From: Bacteroidales bacterium
Lineage (GTDB): Bacteria; Bacteroidota; Bacteroidia; Bacteroidales; JAFGUD01
Length of the DNA: 33,647 bases
NCBI GenBank assembly: GCA_016938685.1
Contig: JAFGUD010000239.1
Location: 1 to 33,647, forward strand
Direction of reading: 5' to 3'
Below the pieces are notes generated by a model. It saw only the letters and a program-made list of their open reading frames with translations. It had not been told where the DNA came from and searched no databases. Within the stretch, counting starts at the first letter, position 1. The number at the start of each line of letters is the position of its first letter. The translations under genes and the position numbers were made by a program. Shown here piece after piece: positions 15,898-24,861 of this stretch.

Positions 15898-18315
15898 CTA
15901 CTTAATAACTTTGAATTCAACACGTCTATTTTTTTGTCTTCCTTCTTCGGTATTATTATCAGCAACAGGTTTTTCGTCACCGTAGCCTACTGTTAGCATT
16001 TGATTTTCAGAACAACCTAAACTAATTAAATATTTTTTAACCTCATCAGCTCTATTTTGAGATAATTTTTTATTATAATCTTTTGAACCTTTATTATCAG
16101 TATGACCCGAAATTTCAATTTTAATATTCGGCTGACTAATCAAAAACTCAGCTAATCTTTTTAGTTCAGGATAAGATTCCTTTTTTAAATCAAATTTATC
16201 AAAATCAAAAAATACATTCTTCAATTCAATTGTAGCATCACCGTAAACAATTTCTTCAATTTTAGTTAACTTAAAATTCTTAATTATCTCATAATCAACA
16301 TTTTCTACACGTAAATCAATATTATCAGACAAAGGATAATATCCATTTTTAGAAACATAAAACCCATAATTTTTTCCTAATGGAAGCGTAATAATGTATT
16401 CACCATCTACAGGATCACTTTTTAAATTTCCCATTCTTTTACCTGTTTCTAAATCTTCCCAAAAAATATCAGCCTGAAGAGGTTCATCAAAATTATTAAA
16501 AACCGTACCTGTTATAATCATAACCTGTTCCGGTCTGTTTTCTTCGGGCAAAGTTACGTAATAAATATCAGAATGATTAGCGATAAAAAAAGTATAATAA
16601 GCACGTTCTCCATCAGTAGAAATTTTGTAACCGTATTCCTTGCTGGGAGTGTTAATTTCACAACCAAGATTTACAGGCTCTGACCATTCTGTCCATGAAG
16701 AATCATTTAACCGAGTATTCATAAAAACGTCCATTTTACCCAAACCGGCATAACCATCAGAAGAAAAATAAAGCGTTTTCATGTCGGGATGTAAAAAAGG
16801 AGTTCTTTCAGCATAAGGTGTGTTTATTGACGTTCCTAGATTCACTGGAGCCGACCAACCATCGTCAGTTTTTGTACAAACATATAAGTCAATGTTTCCA
16901 ATCAGATCACCGTGAAATAAATTACTGAACGGATGATAAGCTCCAATATTCCCTACTCTATCAGATGCAAAAATAATTGCGTTACCATCAGCCGACATAA
17001 CAGCATCAGCCTCCCAATATCCAAGCGTATTAATTTCTGAAATGGGATCCGGTTTTGACCAACCGGATTTTGTTTTTTCACTAATAAAAATATCTCCGTT
17101 AGTAAAAACAATCAAAGTATTACCATCAGCAGAAACAGATAAAGGAGCCTCATTTTTATAGCCAGTAGAAAGTTCAGTAACAAGATAAGCTTCTGTCCAT
17201 TCATTGTTTCTGTAGTAAGACACAAAAATATCTTCGCCGTCTCTATCAATATTATCTTTTCGCTCTTCGCCACATAAATACATTGTTTTGTTATCTCCGG
17301 TCAACACGGGCATATATTCGTATCCTTCGGTATTAAGTTTATCTCCAACACTTTTCTTTTCAACCTTAGAAACAGGGCGATTTATAATATCTTTTAAATT
17401 CTGCAATTTTTTTAAGTCCCCAAAATATGGCTCATATTTAGCAATAGAATCAAGAACATTTTTCTTGTTATTTTTCTCTATATCAGGTTGAAGCAAAACA
17501 AGCAAAGCTTGATATGCCATTTCTCTAGGAGCTGCTTTTTTTATGAAAGGTCCATAATAATCAACCGTAGATATCATAAAACCGTAATGAAGTTTCAAAG
17601 CCCATGCTTCTTTTGCTAAATCTTTGTATATTGCTGTTGAATCATTCGTAAAAGGATAATCGGGATATTTATCCTCAAAAGAAGTTATTGAAAAAATCTC
17701 AAGACTTCTGTATGCTTCATTGTACATGTTTTTCCAAATGCTGTCTCTTTTGGCAATAGCAGAAGTTTTGAATTTTGAATTAGGAAAATCTGTAATAAAT
17801 TTTTGAAATGAATATAAATTAGATTCTCGTTTAACATCTTGAAAAAAAATACTGTCTCTAAAATATTCCAGTTTATTCGCTTGATCTGTTTCAGAATATG
17901 TATCCAAAAAATTATTTATAGTTTTTAAATCTCTTTTTTCTTTTGCTTTTTTATACTCGGTGTTCAAAATCCATTGTGTTAAAGTATCAATATTCTGAAC
18001 CGACATTCCATAATCTTTCTCATATTGCTGTTGAGTATAGCTTGAAAAATCAGAAAAATTTTCTTTAACAGATAATAAAAATTTATAAGCACGAATATTA
18101 TTAGGAGAGGAGTAATCCGGTCGAGTATAAACCACAGCAATTCCATATTTTCCAACTAGAACATTTTTGCCTGAATTTACTGCTTTCGTAAATATTTTCA
18201 TTGCCTTGTCATATTCATGTTCTTCTACATACTTAAAGCCTTTTGAAACGTTTTGGGCATTAATTTGTGTTATAAATGCAAAAAGTAAAAAAAATATTAC
18301 TATAATTTTCCTCAT
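15898..18315 (-). CDS. OmpA-family protein with TPR-like, beta-propeller, CRD and OmpA_C domains (PorE-like architecture)
   Basis: The protein has 805 residues. Signal peptide 1-20 ends INAQ and has no lipobox. Residues 22-320 are helical, TPR-like repeats (EEHEYDKAMKIFTKAV fits a TPR start). Residues 330-590 form a WD40/PD40-type propeller with repeated blades (APLSVSADGNTLIVF, DAVMSADGNAIIFAS, FLHPDMKTLYFSSDG). Residues 598-670 look like a carboxypeptidase-regulatory-like fold. Residues 695-805 are the OmpA C-terminal peptidoglycan-binding domain, with SGHTDNKGS (736-744) and the Asp740/Arg755 pair that holds diaminopimelate. This order matches the T9SS component PorE of Porphyromonas gingivalis, but PorE is a lipoprotein and this protein lacks the lipobox Cys. 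It may therefore be a paralogue anchoring some envelope complex to peptidoglycan rather than PorE itself. Confidence 0.9.
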   Translation of the reverse strand: MRKIIVIFFLLFAFITQINAQNVSKGFKYVEEHEYDKAMKIFTKAVNSGKNVLVGKYGIAVVYTRPDYSSPNNIRAYKFLLSVKENFSDFSSYTQQQYEKDYGMSVQNIDTLTQWILNTEYKKAKEKRDLKTINNFLDTYSETDQANKLEYFRDSIFFQDVKRESNLYSFQKFITDFPNSKFKTSAIAKRDSIWKNMYNEAYRSLEIFSITSFEDKYPDYPFTNDSTAIYKDLAKEAWALKLHYGFMISTVDYYGPFIKKAAPREMAYQALLVLLQPDIEKNNKKNVLDSIAKYEPYFGDLKKLQNLKDIINRPVSKVEKKSVGDKLNTEGYEYMPVLTGDNKTMYLCGEERKDNIDRDGEDIFVSYYRNNEWTEAYLVTELSTGYKNEAPLSVSADGNTLIVFTNGDIFISEKTKSGWSKPDPISEINTLGYWEADAVMSADGNAIIFASDRVGNIGAYHPFSNLFHGDLIGNIDLYVCTKTDDGWSAPVNLGTSINTPYAERTPFLHPDMKTLYFSSDGYAGLGKMDVFMNTRLNDSSWTEWSEPVNLGCEINTPSKEYGYKISTDGERAYYTFFIANHSDIYYVTLPEENRPEQVMIITGTVFNNFDEPLQADIFWEDLETGKRMGNLKSDPVDGEYIITLPLGKNYGFYVSKNGYYPLSDNIDLRVENVDYEIIKNFKLTKIEEIVYGDATIELKNVFFDFDKFDLKKESYPELKRLAEFLISQPNIKIEISGHTDNKGSKDYNKKLSQNRADEVKKYLISLGCSENQMLTVGYGDEKPVADNNTEEGRQKNRRVEFKVIK

Positions 18316-18362
18316 ATAATTTTATTTAATCAAACTTAAAACAAAAAGATTTACATATAACT

Positions 18363-19859
18363 CTACTTAATAACTCTAAATTCCACTCTTCTGTTTTTTG
18401 CTCTTCCCTCCGGTGTGTCATTAGAAATAAGAGGTTTTCTTTCTCCATAGCCAACAGCGGTCATTTGAGTTCTGTCACAACCTTTCATTATCAAATAATC
18501 CTGAACAGCATAAGCCCTTTTTTGAGATAAATTCATATTATAACCATCTGATCCAATATTATCAGTATGTCCGGAAATTTCAATTTTAACATTAGGATTT
18601 TCTTTCACAAAATCAGCTAAACGATCTAGTTCAGGAAAAGATTCTTTTTTTAATTTATATTTATCAGTTTCAAAAAACAAATTTTTAAGTTGAATAGTTT
18701 CTTTTCCTTCAATTATGTTAGCAATATCCAATAAAACAAAATCTTTAACAATTTCATAATCAGACACTTCGCCCCTTAAATCAATATTATCCGACAAAGG
18801 GTAATAATTTTCTTTTGAAACAAAAAAACCATAATTTTTATCCAAAGGAAGAATAATTACATATTCTCCGGTAGATGGATTAGATTTCAAAGCACCTTTT
18901 TTTTCTCCGGTTTCTAAGTCTTCCCAAACTATTTCAGCATCAATCGGGTTATTCAGTTTATCAGTTATAACGCCCGAAACAGTAACAACCTTATCGGGCT
19001 GAATATTTTCATTCAAATTAACTAAATATATATCATTTTGACTATCTATGGAAATATTATAAATAGCTTGTTTTCCATTAGTGGTTAACTTCAATGCCCA
19101 ATCACCTCCATCTGTATTTATATTTTTCCCTAAATTAACAGGTTTTGACCATTCAGTCCATGAATTTTCTTTCAATCGGGTAGTTTTATAAATATCTAAC
19201 CCACCTTCACCTTCATAGCCATTTGTAGAAAAATAAAGAGTTTTCATGTCAGGATGCAAAAAAGGAGAACGATTAAAATCACCTGCGTTTATTGTATCAC
19301 CTAAGTTTATAGGTTCTGACCAAGAACCATCATCTTGTTTTTCAAGAACATAAATATCCGAAGTAACAGTTCCGTAATTCCAAGTACCAGAAGCAAACAA
19401 TATTGCATTTCCATCAGCAGTATAACTAGCGTCACAATTCCAACCCTTGTAATTAAGCTCATTAAAAAGTTTTGGTTCAGTCCAGCCATCTTTGGTTCGA
19501 TTAGAAGAATAAATCTTCCCATCACGAAAAACTATCATTGAATTTTCATCGGCTGAAATAGACAACGGCGCATCATTGGTAGTAGAAGTAGATAATTCTG
19601 TAATTAATTTGGGCTTTGACCATTCTCCATTTTCAAAATGACTCACAAAAACATCTTCAAGACCAATATTATCATCTCTTCCTGTTCCACAGAAATACAG
19701 TGTTTTACCATCAGTTGTTAGATTAGGTAAATGTTCACTACCGGTAGAATTGATATTCTCGCTTATGGGAAAAGGCTCTTCGGAAAATGTTCCATTTTGA
19801 GCAAAGCTAAAATTTACGAACAATAATAGTCCAGCTAATAAAGACGCGATCTTACACAT
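18363..19859 (-). CDS. OmpA-family beta-propeller protein, short paralogue lacking the TPR region
   Basis: The protein has 498 residues. The signal peptide covers about 1-20 (LLFVNFSFAQ), with no lipobox. About 35-290 is a PD40-type propeller closely resembling that of the neighbour (APLSISADENSMIVF, DASYTADGNAILFAS, FLHPDMKTLYFSTNG). About 297-370 is the CRD-like fold, and 388-498 the OmpA_C domain with SGHTDNIGS. Compared with the 805-residue neighbour, the TPR-like half is absent. It starts 47 nt upstream of the neighbour's start on the same strand, so the two are a tandem duplication that differs by gain or loss of the TPR half, and probably one transcript. It is periplasmic and peptidoglycan-bound. 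CitF follows upstream, 45 nt away, with no terminator visible. Confidence 0.9.
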   Translation of the reverse strand: MCKIASLLAGLLLFVNFSFAQNGTFSEEPFPISENINSTGSEHLPNLTTDGKTLYFCGTGRDDNIGLEDVFVSHFENGEWSKPKLITELSTSTTNDAPLSISADENSMIVFRDGKIYSSNRTKDGWTEPKLFNELNYKGWNCDASYTADGNAILFASGTWNYGTVTSDIYVLEKQDDGSWSEPINLGDTINAGDFNRSPFLHPDMKTLYFSTNGYEGEGGLDIYKTTRLKENSWTEWSKPVNLGKNINTDGGDWALKLTTNGKQAIYNISIDSQNDIYLVNLNENIQPDKVVTVSGVITDKLNNPIDAEIVWEDLETGEKKGALKSNPSTGEYVIILPLDKNYGFFVSKENYYPLSDNIDLRGEVSDYEIVKDFVLLDIANIIEGKETIQLKNLFFETDKYKLKKESFPELDRLADFVKENPNVKIEISGHTDNIGSDGYNMNLSQKRAYAVQDYLIMKGCDRTQMTAVGYGERKPLISNDTPEGRAKNRRVEFRVIK

Positions 19860-19904
19860 ATTTTTATATTTAAAAAAGGTTTAATTATCACAAATACCAA
19901 TTAC

Positions 19905-21464
19905 TTATTCAATTACTCTTTTTACACTATCAATAATAGTTCCGTCAACCCATTTAATAACTGCAACTACTTCATCACCAAGTTTTGGTTTTTGAGCTTT
20001 ACCGCATATTTGCTCAGCTTCGACCTGAAGTTCTTGTATTGTTTTAATAGGTAAACCTGAACCTTGAACTTTTTCTAATAAATCTGTTCGTAAAGGATTA
20101 ATTGCAATTCCACGCTCGGTAACAATTACATCAATAAGTTCTCCCGGTCCACAAAGAGTTGTAACTTCATCAACAATAACAGGAATTCTATCTCTAAATA
20201 AAGGCAGAGGAAGAATAACCGTTTTTGAATACAAACAATTTTGCCATCCGCCAATTCCATGCAACAAATAACCATCAGAATGTGTGACCACGTTTGCGTT
20301 AAAATTAACATCAACTTCAGTTGCTCCAAGTATAACAACGTCAACTAACTGTGCAAAGTTTCCTTTTCCGTGATAATTATAGCTTGTAAACGGACTAGTC
20401 CAAGTGTGAAGCGGATTATCTCTCATTGAAGCAATTCCGTCAAGGTCAAATGTTTGACCGTCAAGAATATAGCCAATTAGACCTTCTTCCAACATTTCAA
20501 CAAGGTATTTATTGCTTCCTCCACGAGCAAAACTAGCTTTTATGCCTTTTTTACGCATAATTTCAGCAAAATAATTACCAACAGACAAAGAAGTACCTCC
20601 TGCACCGGCTTGAAATGAAAATCCGTCCTTTATAAGTCCTGTTTCATCACAAAATTTAGCAGTCATCTCAGCTAATAAAAGTCTGTCCGGACTTTTGGTT
20701 ACATTTGTGGTTCCCGATACAATTCTTTCAGGAATACCAACTTTATCGACAACAACAACATAATCAACATTATTACCTTGAATTTGCCAAGGCATACAAG
20801 GAAAAGGTTTCAAATTATCAGTAACAACAATAACTTTATCTGCGTATTCAGAATCAGCTAAAGCAAAACCTAATAAGCCGCTTGCAGAAGGACCTTCAAG
20901 ACCATTTGCATTGCCAAATAAATCAGCACTTCCGGCACCAATAACAGCTATATCTATCTGAACTTCACCATCTTGCACAGACTGATAACGTCCTCCATGA
21001 GAACGCAAAACAGCCATTTTAGACATTTTTCCAGTTGAACAATAATGCCCAAGCGGACCATTCATGCTGCCTTCAATATGACTGATTGTTCCATCTTCAA
21101 GGTATTGAATTAAGTGTTCGTGACAAGGGAAAGAAGCAGAAGGAAACCAACGTAAACCTTTTACTCCAAGTTCATGAGCTATATCAAAAATCATATTTGC
21201 TAAAAGATCTCCATTTCGAAAATGATGATGCGTAGAAATAGTCATTCCATCTCTTAAACCAGAGCTAATAAGAGCATCACGAAGAGTTGCAACACGTTTA
21301 TCTCCATTAGGGTAATCTGCAATTCTACTGATTTTTTTCCCGTAAATTCTGCCTTCGGTTTTGTACTTATCTACTCCCATAAAAGGAATTGCCGCTTCGC
21401 CATTAACATTGTCCGGCACAAGTCTTCCGGCTGCATTTTTTACAAGTTTATAGTTTGTGTACAT
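19905..21464 (-). CDS. citF: Citrate lyase alpha subunit (citrate CoA-transferase)
   Basis: The protein has 519 residues, the usual CitF length, and is cytosolic. CitF transfers the acyl group between acetyl-ACP and citrate, giving citryl-ACP for cleavage by CitE. Recognisable family segments include YKLVKNAAGRLVPDNVNG at the N-terminus, LRDALISSGLRDGMTISTHHHFRNGD, the GPLGHYCSTGKM segment, and the C-terminal half with HSDGYLLHGIGGWQNCL and VTERGIAINPLR, all typical of CitF. The partner CitDE lies 3.4 kb upstream on the same strand, separated by five genes. No citC ligase and no citG/citX prosthetic-group genes are in the window. The gene begins 63 nt after the TOPRIM gene; it may be cotranscribed with it or have its own weak promoter. 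I see no copy of the citDE promoter repeats here. Confidence 0.95.
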   Translation of the reverse strand: MYTNYKLVKNAAGRLVPDNVNGEAAIPFMGVDKYKTEGRIYGKKISRIADYPNGDKRVATLRDALISSGLRDGMTISTHHHFRNGDLLANMIFDIAHELGVKGLRWFPSASFPCHEHLIQYLEDGTISHIEGSMNGPLGHYCSTGKMSKMAVLRSHGGRYQSVQDGEVQIDIAVIGAGSADLFGNANGLEGPSASGLLGFALADSEYADKVIVVTDNLKPFPCMPWQIQGNNVDYVVVVDKVGIPERIVSGTTNVTKSPDRLLLAEMTAKFCDETGLIKDGFSFQAGAGGTSLSVGNYFAEIMRKKGIKASFARGGSNKYLVEMLEEGLIGYILDGQTFDLDGIASMRDNPLHTWTSPFTSYNYHGKGNFAQLVDVVILGATEVDVNFNANVVTHSDGYLLHGIGGWQNCLYSKTVILPLPLFRDRIPVIVDEVTTLCGPGELIDVIVTERGIAINPLRTDLLEKVQGSGLPIKTIQELQVEAEQICGKAQKPKLGDEVVAVIKWVDGTIIDSVKRVIE

Positions 21465-21527
21465 ATCTTTGAGTTTAGATAATTTTGATAATCAATTAAG
21501 TTTAAAATAAATTATTTTATTAAATTT

Positions 21528-22121
21528 TTAGAAAGATTTAAGCTTTTGTATTGCATTATTGAAGTCAGAATTAAATCGTTGAAAACTAGTTGATCTTGTT
21601 TTAAGCCAATCAATAAAATCAAAACTTGTTAATTTGGAAATGATAATTTTAGTTTTATAATCGGAATTTTTACCTTCTCCGAATATTTCTCTTTTGACGT
21701 TTTTTCTATTAATATTCTCATAAGAAACATTTTTAGTTGACTTAGGATCGTCTATTTTAAACTTCAAATATAACAACCAATGTTCAATTGCCTGAACTGG
21801 AAAAAAAACCACTGATTTCGCCCGCACATTTTTATCAATTTTCAAATACAATTGCTCTAATTCTTTGTCAAAATCAGATTGATTTCTATCGTCATAATCT
21901 AAACCAACAAATAAAAAATCCAGATGGTATTTTTCTACTAACTGATATCCTATTTGAGGAATTGACTTAATGACCTGTTTATTATTATTTCCTGCAACTC
22001 TAAAACGGTTATAAAACTCTTGGTCAAGTTGAAAAAAAACATCATTTTGTTTTTCTAAGAAATTTTCCAAAAAAGACCTTTGAGCAATATCCTCACAAAT
22101 TAGACCATATTTTATAATCAT
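21528..22121 (-). CDS. TOPRIM-type protein (DUF4276/RloB-like), partner of an AAA ATPase
   Basis: The protein has 197 residues and no signal or membrane segment. The TOPRIM signature is visible: an N-terminal beta strand with acidic residue (YGLICED, Glu10), a helix (QRSFLENFL), then a strand ending in the DxD pair (FVGLDYDD, Asp75 and Asp77). A later AIEHW (111-115) and the C-terminal RSTSFQRFNSDF fit the DUF4276/RloB group of metal-dependent nuclease-like proteins. It follows the ATPase gene after only 6 nt, so the two are a translationally linked pair. ATPase plus TOPRIM pairs of this kind (OLD, GajA, PARIS AriA-AriB, RloA-RloB) are known from phage defence and DNA damage control. A nuclease or toxin role here is inference; the exact family was not verified. 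Confidence 0.8.
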   Translation of the reverse strand: MIIKYGLICEDIAQRSFLENFLEKQNDVFFQLDQEFYNRFRVAGNNNKQVIKSIPQIGYQLVEKYHLDFLFVGLDYDDRNQSDFDKELEQLYLKIDKNVRAKSVVFFPVQAIEHWLLYLKFKIDDPKSTKNVSYENINRKNVKREIFGEGKNSDYKTKIIISKLTSFDFIDWLKTRSTSFQRFNSDFNNAIQKLKSF

Positions 22122-22127
22122 AACTCC

Positions 22128-23285
22128 TTATTTAGTTGGAACTCCTCCTAAAAAACCCATTAACCATTGTTCTCCTAAAGTTGAACTATTAAAATCTAAC
22201 AAAGAATAATCTTTCTTAGCTCTTTCTTTATTTTGCTCATTTATAACATCTGCCGCATTTGTAATAACAGTCTGGTTATCGCAAAAGTCAAACAAATGAA
22301 CATTTTCGGGAATATCTTTAAATTCATCAACAACAATTGGACTATGAGTAGTAATAATAATCTGAATATCTTTTTCTTCTGATAATTGAAACAAATAATC
22401 AATTATTTCATGTATTCTCTTAGGATGAACATTTTTTTCCGGCTCTTCCAATAACAATAATTTAGGTGGATTTGGTTGATGTATTATTGCCAAAATAGCT
22501 AAAAAATACAAAGTGCCTTCGGATAACTCATCTGCCCAAAAAATAATATCATTAATATCTACTAAACCAAGCATTTTTTGATTAGCATTTCCCTTCTTAA
22601 ATCTTAATTCTTTGAAATTGGATACAGTCTTTTGTAAACTATCCTCAATTTTTCTAATAACATCAGGATTTGTATCTCGCATATTATCAAGAAAACTAAC
22701 TAAATTTGATGCATTTGAATTAACAGAAAAATCAGTAGGATTTAATGAAGAATAATTTCTTAAAGTTTTAACATCTACATCATAAATCAATATATCATCT
22801 GATTCTCGACTTAATGAATGTTTAGATTGTTTTTCATATTTAGAAAACGAATAATTTTCACCAAAAATAAACCCATTATAATTATATTCAGAGAATAAAT
22901 CATCAACAATACTACTATTTATTTCTTTTGACATTATTTTTTTATTATTAGATAAAAATGAAAAATCATTAGAAATAGCAATGATATTAACAAAACTAGA
23001 CCTTTTTTCATCAAATAATTCATTATAAAAAATTTCTTGATATAATATTTCTTCTTTATTTCCACAAAGTTGAATAGCAATATTATTTTCACCAAGATGA
23101 TTATATGATTTTTTTATAAAATCATCATAATTTAGCCTAATCAATCTTTCTTTTACTGCAACAAAAGCCTTCAAAAAATTAGACTTCCCAGAGTTGTTAG
23201 TTCCTATTAAAAGATTAACCTTTCCCAAATTAACCTCAGCGTTTTTAATTGAAAGGAAATTACGAACATACACTTTATCTATCAT
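22128..23285 (-). CDS. ABC/SMC-class AAA ATPase (AAA_21-like), partner of the TOPRIM protein
   Basis: The protein has 385 residues and is cytosolic. Walker A is GTNNSGKS (28-35), right after the NLLIG strand. The ABC-type signature is ELSEGT (253-258). Walker B is LLLLEEPE (276-283), with the double Glu of the SMC/Rad50 group, and the H-switch is TTHS (312-315). Between them, residues 60-230 form a variable, Lys/Asn-rich insert in place of a long coiled coil. The C-terminus LGEQWLMGFLGGVP resembles AAA_21 ATPases that neighbour DUF4276 genes. The order ATPase then TOPRIM, spaced 6 nt, and the position between FKBP and citF genes suggest an inserted cassette. The start at 23285 fits the conserved N-terminus of such proteins (VYVRNFLSIKNAEVNLGKVN). 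DNA or nucleoprotein sensing is inferred from related systems. Confidence 0.88.
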   Translation of the reverse strand: MIDKVYVRNFLSIKNAEVNLGKVNLLIGTNNSGKSNFLKAFVAVKERLIRLNYDDFIKKSYNHLGENNIAIQLCGNKEEILYQEIFYNELFDEKRSSFVNIIAISNDFSFLSNNKKIMSKEINSSIVDDLFSEYNYNGFIFGENYSFSKYEKQSKHSLSRESDDILIYDVDVKTLRNYSSLNPTDFSVNSNASNLVSFLDNMRDTNPDVIRKIEDSLQKTVSNFKELRFKKGNANQKMLGLVDINDIIFWADELSEGTLYFLAILAIIHQPNPPKLLLLEEPEKNVHPKRIHEIIDYLFQLSEEKDIQIIITTHSPIVVDEFKDIPENVHLFDFCDNQTVITNAADVINEQNKERAKKDYSLLDFNSSTLGEQWLMGFLGGVPTK

Positions 23286-23318
23286 ATCAATTGTTTTGTA
23301 TAAATACTCTAAAAAACT

Positions 23319-23786
23319 TTATTTTACCTCTATAAGTTCTACATCAAAAATAAGAGTAGAATTTGCGGGTATTACACCACCTACAGCTCTAGAACCATAG
23401 CCCAAATTACTTGGAATAATCAAAGTTGCTTTTCCTCCTACTTTCATCAGTGCTATTCCTTCATCCCAGCCCTTGATAACTCTACCTGCGCCTAATAAAA
23501 ACTCGAAAGGTTCGCCTCTGTCATAAGATGCATCGAATTTTGTACCGTCCAAAAGTCTACCACTGTAATGAACTACTACATTATCACCTTTTTCGGCTTG
23601 TTCTCCGGTTCCCTCCTCTGTTTCAATATAATACAAACCAGACTCCTGAGGTTTTACTTTAATTTTATTTTCTTTTAAATATTGTTCTATTATTTTAACT
23701 TCTTTTTCTGATTGTGACATATTTTTCTGGGTTTTACATGCCAATAAACTTGACATAATTAAAAATACAAATATTATTTTTTTCAT
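23319..23786 (-). CDS. FKBP-type peptidyl-prolyl isomerase lipoprotein (third of three)
   Basis: The protein has 155 residues. A signal peptide with lipobox LLAC places lipidation at Cys17, so it is a periplasmic or surface lipoprotein. About 40-60 carries the [16 protein letters not shown] element shared by all three paralogues, then the FKBP domain at 65-155. Active-site residues are intact: Tyr of [24 protein letters not shown], and the [15 protein letters not shown] loop with the final FDVELIEVK strand. It should catalyse prolyl cis-trans isomerisation in envelope protein folding. It is the last of a tandem array (24861 to 23319) and starts 36 nt after the middle copy. The ATPase gene follows 33 nt downstream. 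Confidence 0.95.
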   Translation of the reverse strand: MKKIIFVFLIMSSLLACKTQKNMSQSEKEVKIIEQYLKENKIKVKPQESGLYYIETEEGTGEQAEKGDNVVVHYSGRLLDGTKFDASYDRGEPFEFLLGAGRVIKGWDEGIALMKVGGKATLIIPSNLGYGSRAVGGVIPANSTLIFDVELIEVK

Positions 23787-23821
23787 AATTATTTATTATT
23801 AAACTTTAATTCCTATAAAAT

Positions 23822-24328
23822 TTATTTCACACCAACAAGTTCAACATCAAACAAAAGAGGAGAATTTGCAGGAATAACTCCACCAACAGCTCTATTGCCA
23901 TAAGCCAAATCACTAGGTAAAATCAAAGTTGCCTTACCACCAACTTTCATTAGTGCAATACCTTCGTCCCAACCTTTAATAACTTCTCCAGCACCTAATT
24001 TAAACTCAAAAGGTTCGCCTCTGTCGTAAGAAGCATCGAATTTTGTACCATCTAATAAAGTACCTTTATAATGAACAACCACAATATCGCCTGGTTTTGC
24101 TTGTTCTCCTGTGCCGGCTTCTGTTTCTATATAATACAAACCGGAAGAAGTTGGTTCAACTGCAATATTATTATCTTTCAAATAATCGTCTATTGTATAA
24201 ACTTTTTCGACCTTTTCTTGTTTATCTACAACTTTTTCGTCAACTTTTTCATCAGCTTTTTCGTTGTTTTTACAAGCACCTAAAAAAACAAAGGCAATTG
24301 CCATTAATAGTAATCCAATTTTTTTCAT
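23822..24328 (-). CDS. FKBP-type peptidyl-prolyl isomerase lipoprotein (second of three)
   Basis: The protein has 168 residues. The lipobox LGAC puts the lipidated residue at Cys19. A Lys/Glu/Asp/Val-rich linker (KADEKVDEKVVDKQEKVEK) follows, longer than in the neighbours, and then the shared DNNIAVEPTSSGLYYIE element and the FKBP domain ([48 protein letters not shown]). All FKBP ligand-pocket residues are present. The linker probably holds the catalytic domain away from the membrane. The DNA of the FKBP part is visibly similar to its neighbours, so the array arose by tandem duplication, with the linker and signal diverging. Confidence 0.95.
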   Translation of the reverse strand: MKKIGLLLMAIAFVFLGACKNNEKADEKVDEKVVDKQEKVEKVYTIDDYLKDNNIAVEPTSSGLYYIETEAGTGEQAKPGDIVVVHYKGTLLDGTKFDASYDRGEPFEFKLGAGEVIKGWDEGIALMKVGGKATLILPSDLAYGNRAVGGVIPANSPLLFDVELVGVK

Positions 24329-24396
24329 AATTTTTATTTTTTAAAATAGTAAATTCTATATTTATTTTACTACAAAATGCGTTTTATACAAAAAGC

Positions 24397-24861
24397 TTAT
24401 TTAACTTCAAGTAATTCAACATCAAACACTATAGTAGTATATCCCGGTATTATTCCTGAACCATAAGGTCCATATGCTAAATCGCTTGGGATAATCAAAG
24501 TAGCCTTTCCACCAACTTTCATAAGAGCAATACCTTCGTCCCAACCTTTTATTACATAGCCTGATCCAAGTTCAAATTCAAATGGTTCGTTTCTTCCATA
24601 AGAAGAATCAAAAACATCTCCATTCAAGAATTTACCTGTATAATGAACTACAACATTATCGCCAGCAATAGCCTGTACTCCTGTTCCTTCAAGGGTTTCA
24701 ACATAATAAAGCCCAGAAGCAGTTGGAGCTACTGTAATGTTATTTTCTTCTAAATAAGCATTTCTTTCGTCAGTTTCTCTGGCTTCTTTGCTTTTGCAAG
24801 AATAAAGCGAAGAAATTAACAAAGCAAAAACAGACAATAATAATAATTTACGCATTTTCAT
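24397..24861 (-). CDS. FKBP-type peptidyl-prolyl isomerase lipoprotein (first of three), overlapping citDE
   Basis: The protein has 154 residues. The signal has lipobox LYSC with Cys22 lipidated. The shared ENNITVAPTASGLYYVE element precedes an FKBP domain with [33 protein letters not shown] and the shorter AYGPYGSGIIPGYTT loop in place of the [11 protein letters not shown] loop of its paralogues. It should be an active isomerase in the envelope. The start ATG (24861) overlaps the end of the CitDE frame by 14 nt in a different frame, with a second ATG two codons later at 24855, so translation of this gene is probably coupled to citDE. That makes an envelope chaperone cotranscribed with a cytosolic citrate lyase, an unexpected pairing. 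Confidence 0.94.
   Translation of the reverse strand: MKMRKLLLLSVFALLISSLYSCKSKEARETDERNAYLEENNITVAPTASGLYYVETLEGTGVQAIAGDNVVVHYTGKFLNGDVFDSSYGRNEPFEFELGSGYVIKGWDEGIALMKVGGKATLIIPSDLAYGPYGSGIIPGYTTIVFDVELLEVK

Noticed and set aside
22128-23285. Calling the pair a PARIS or Gabija system outright
   Set aside because: AriB is a DUF4435 protein and GajA is a single fused ATPase-TOPRIM protein; only the general ATPase/TOPRIM logic is shared, so a named system was not assigned.
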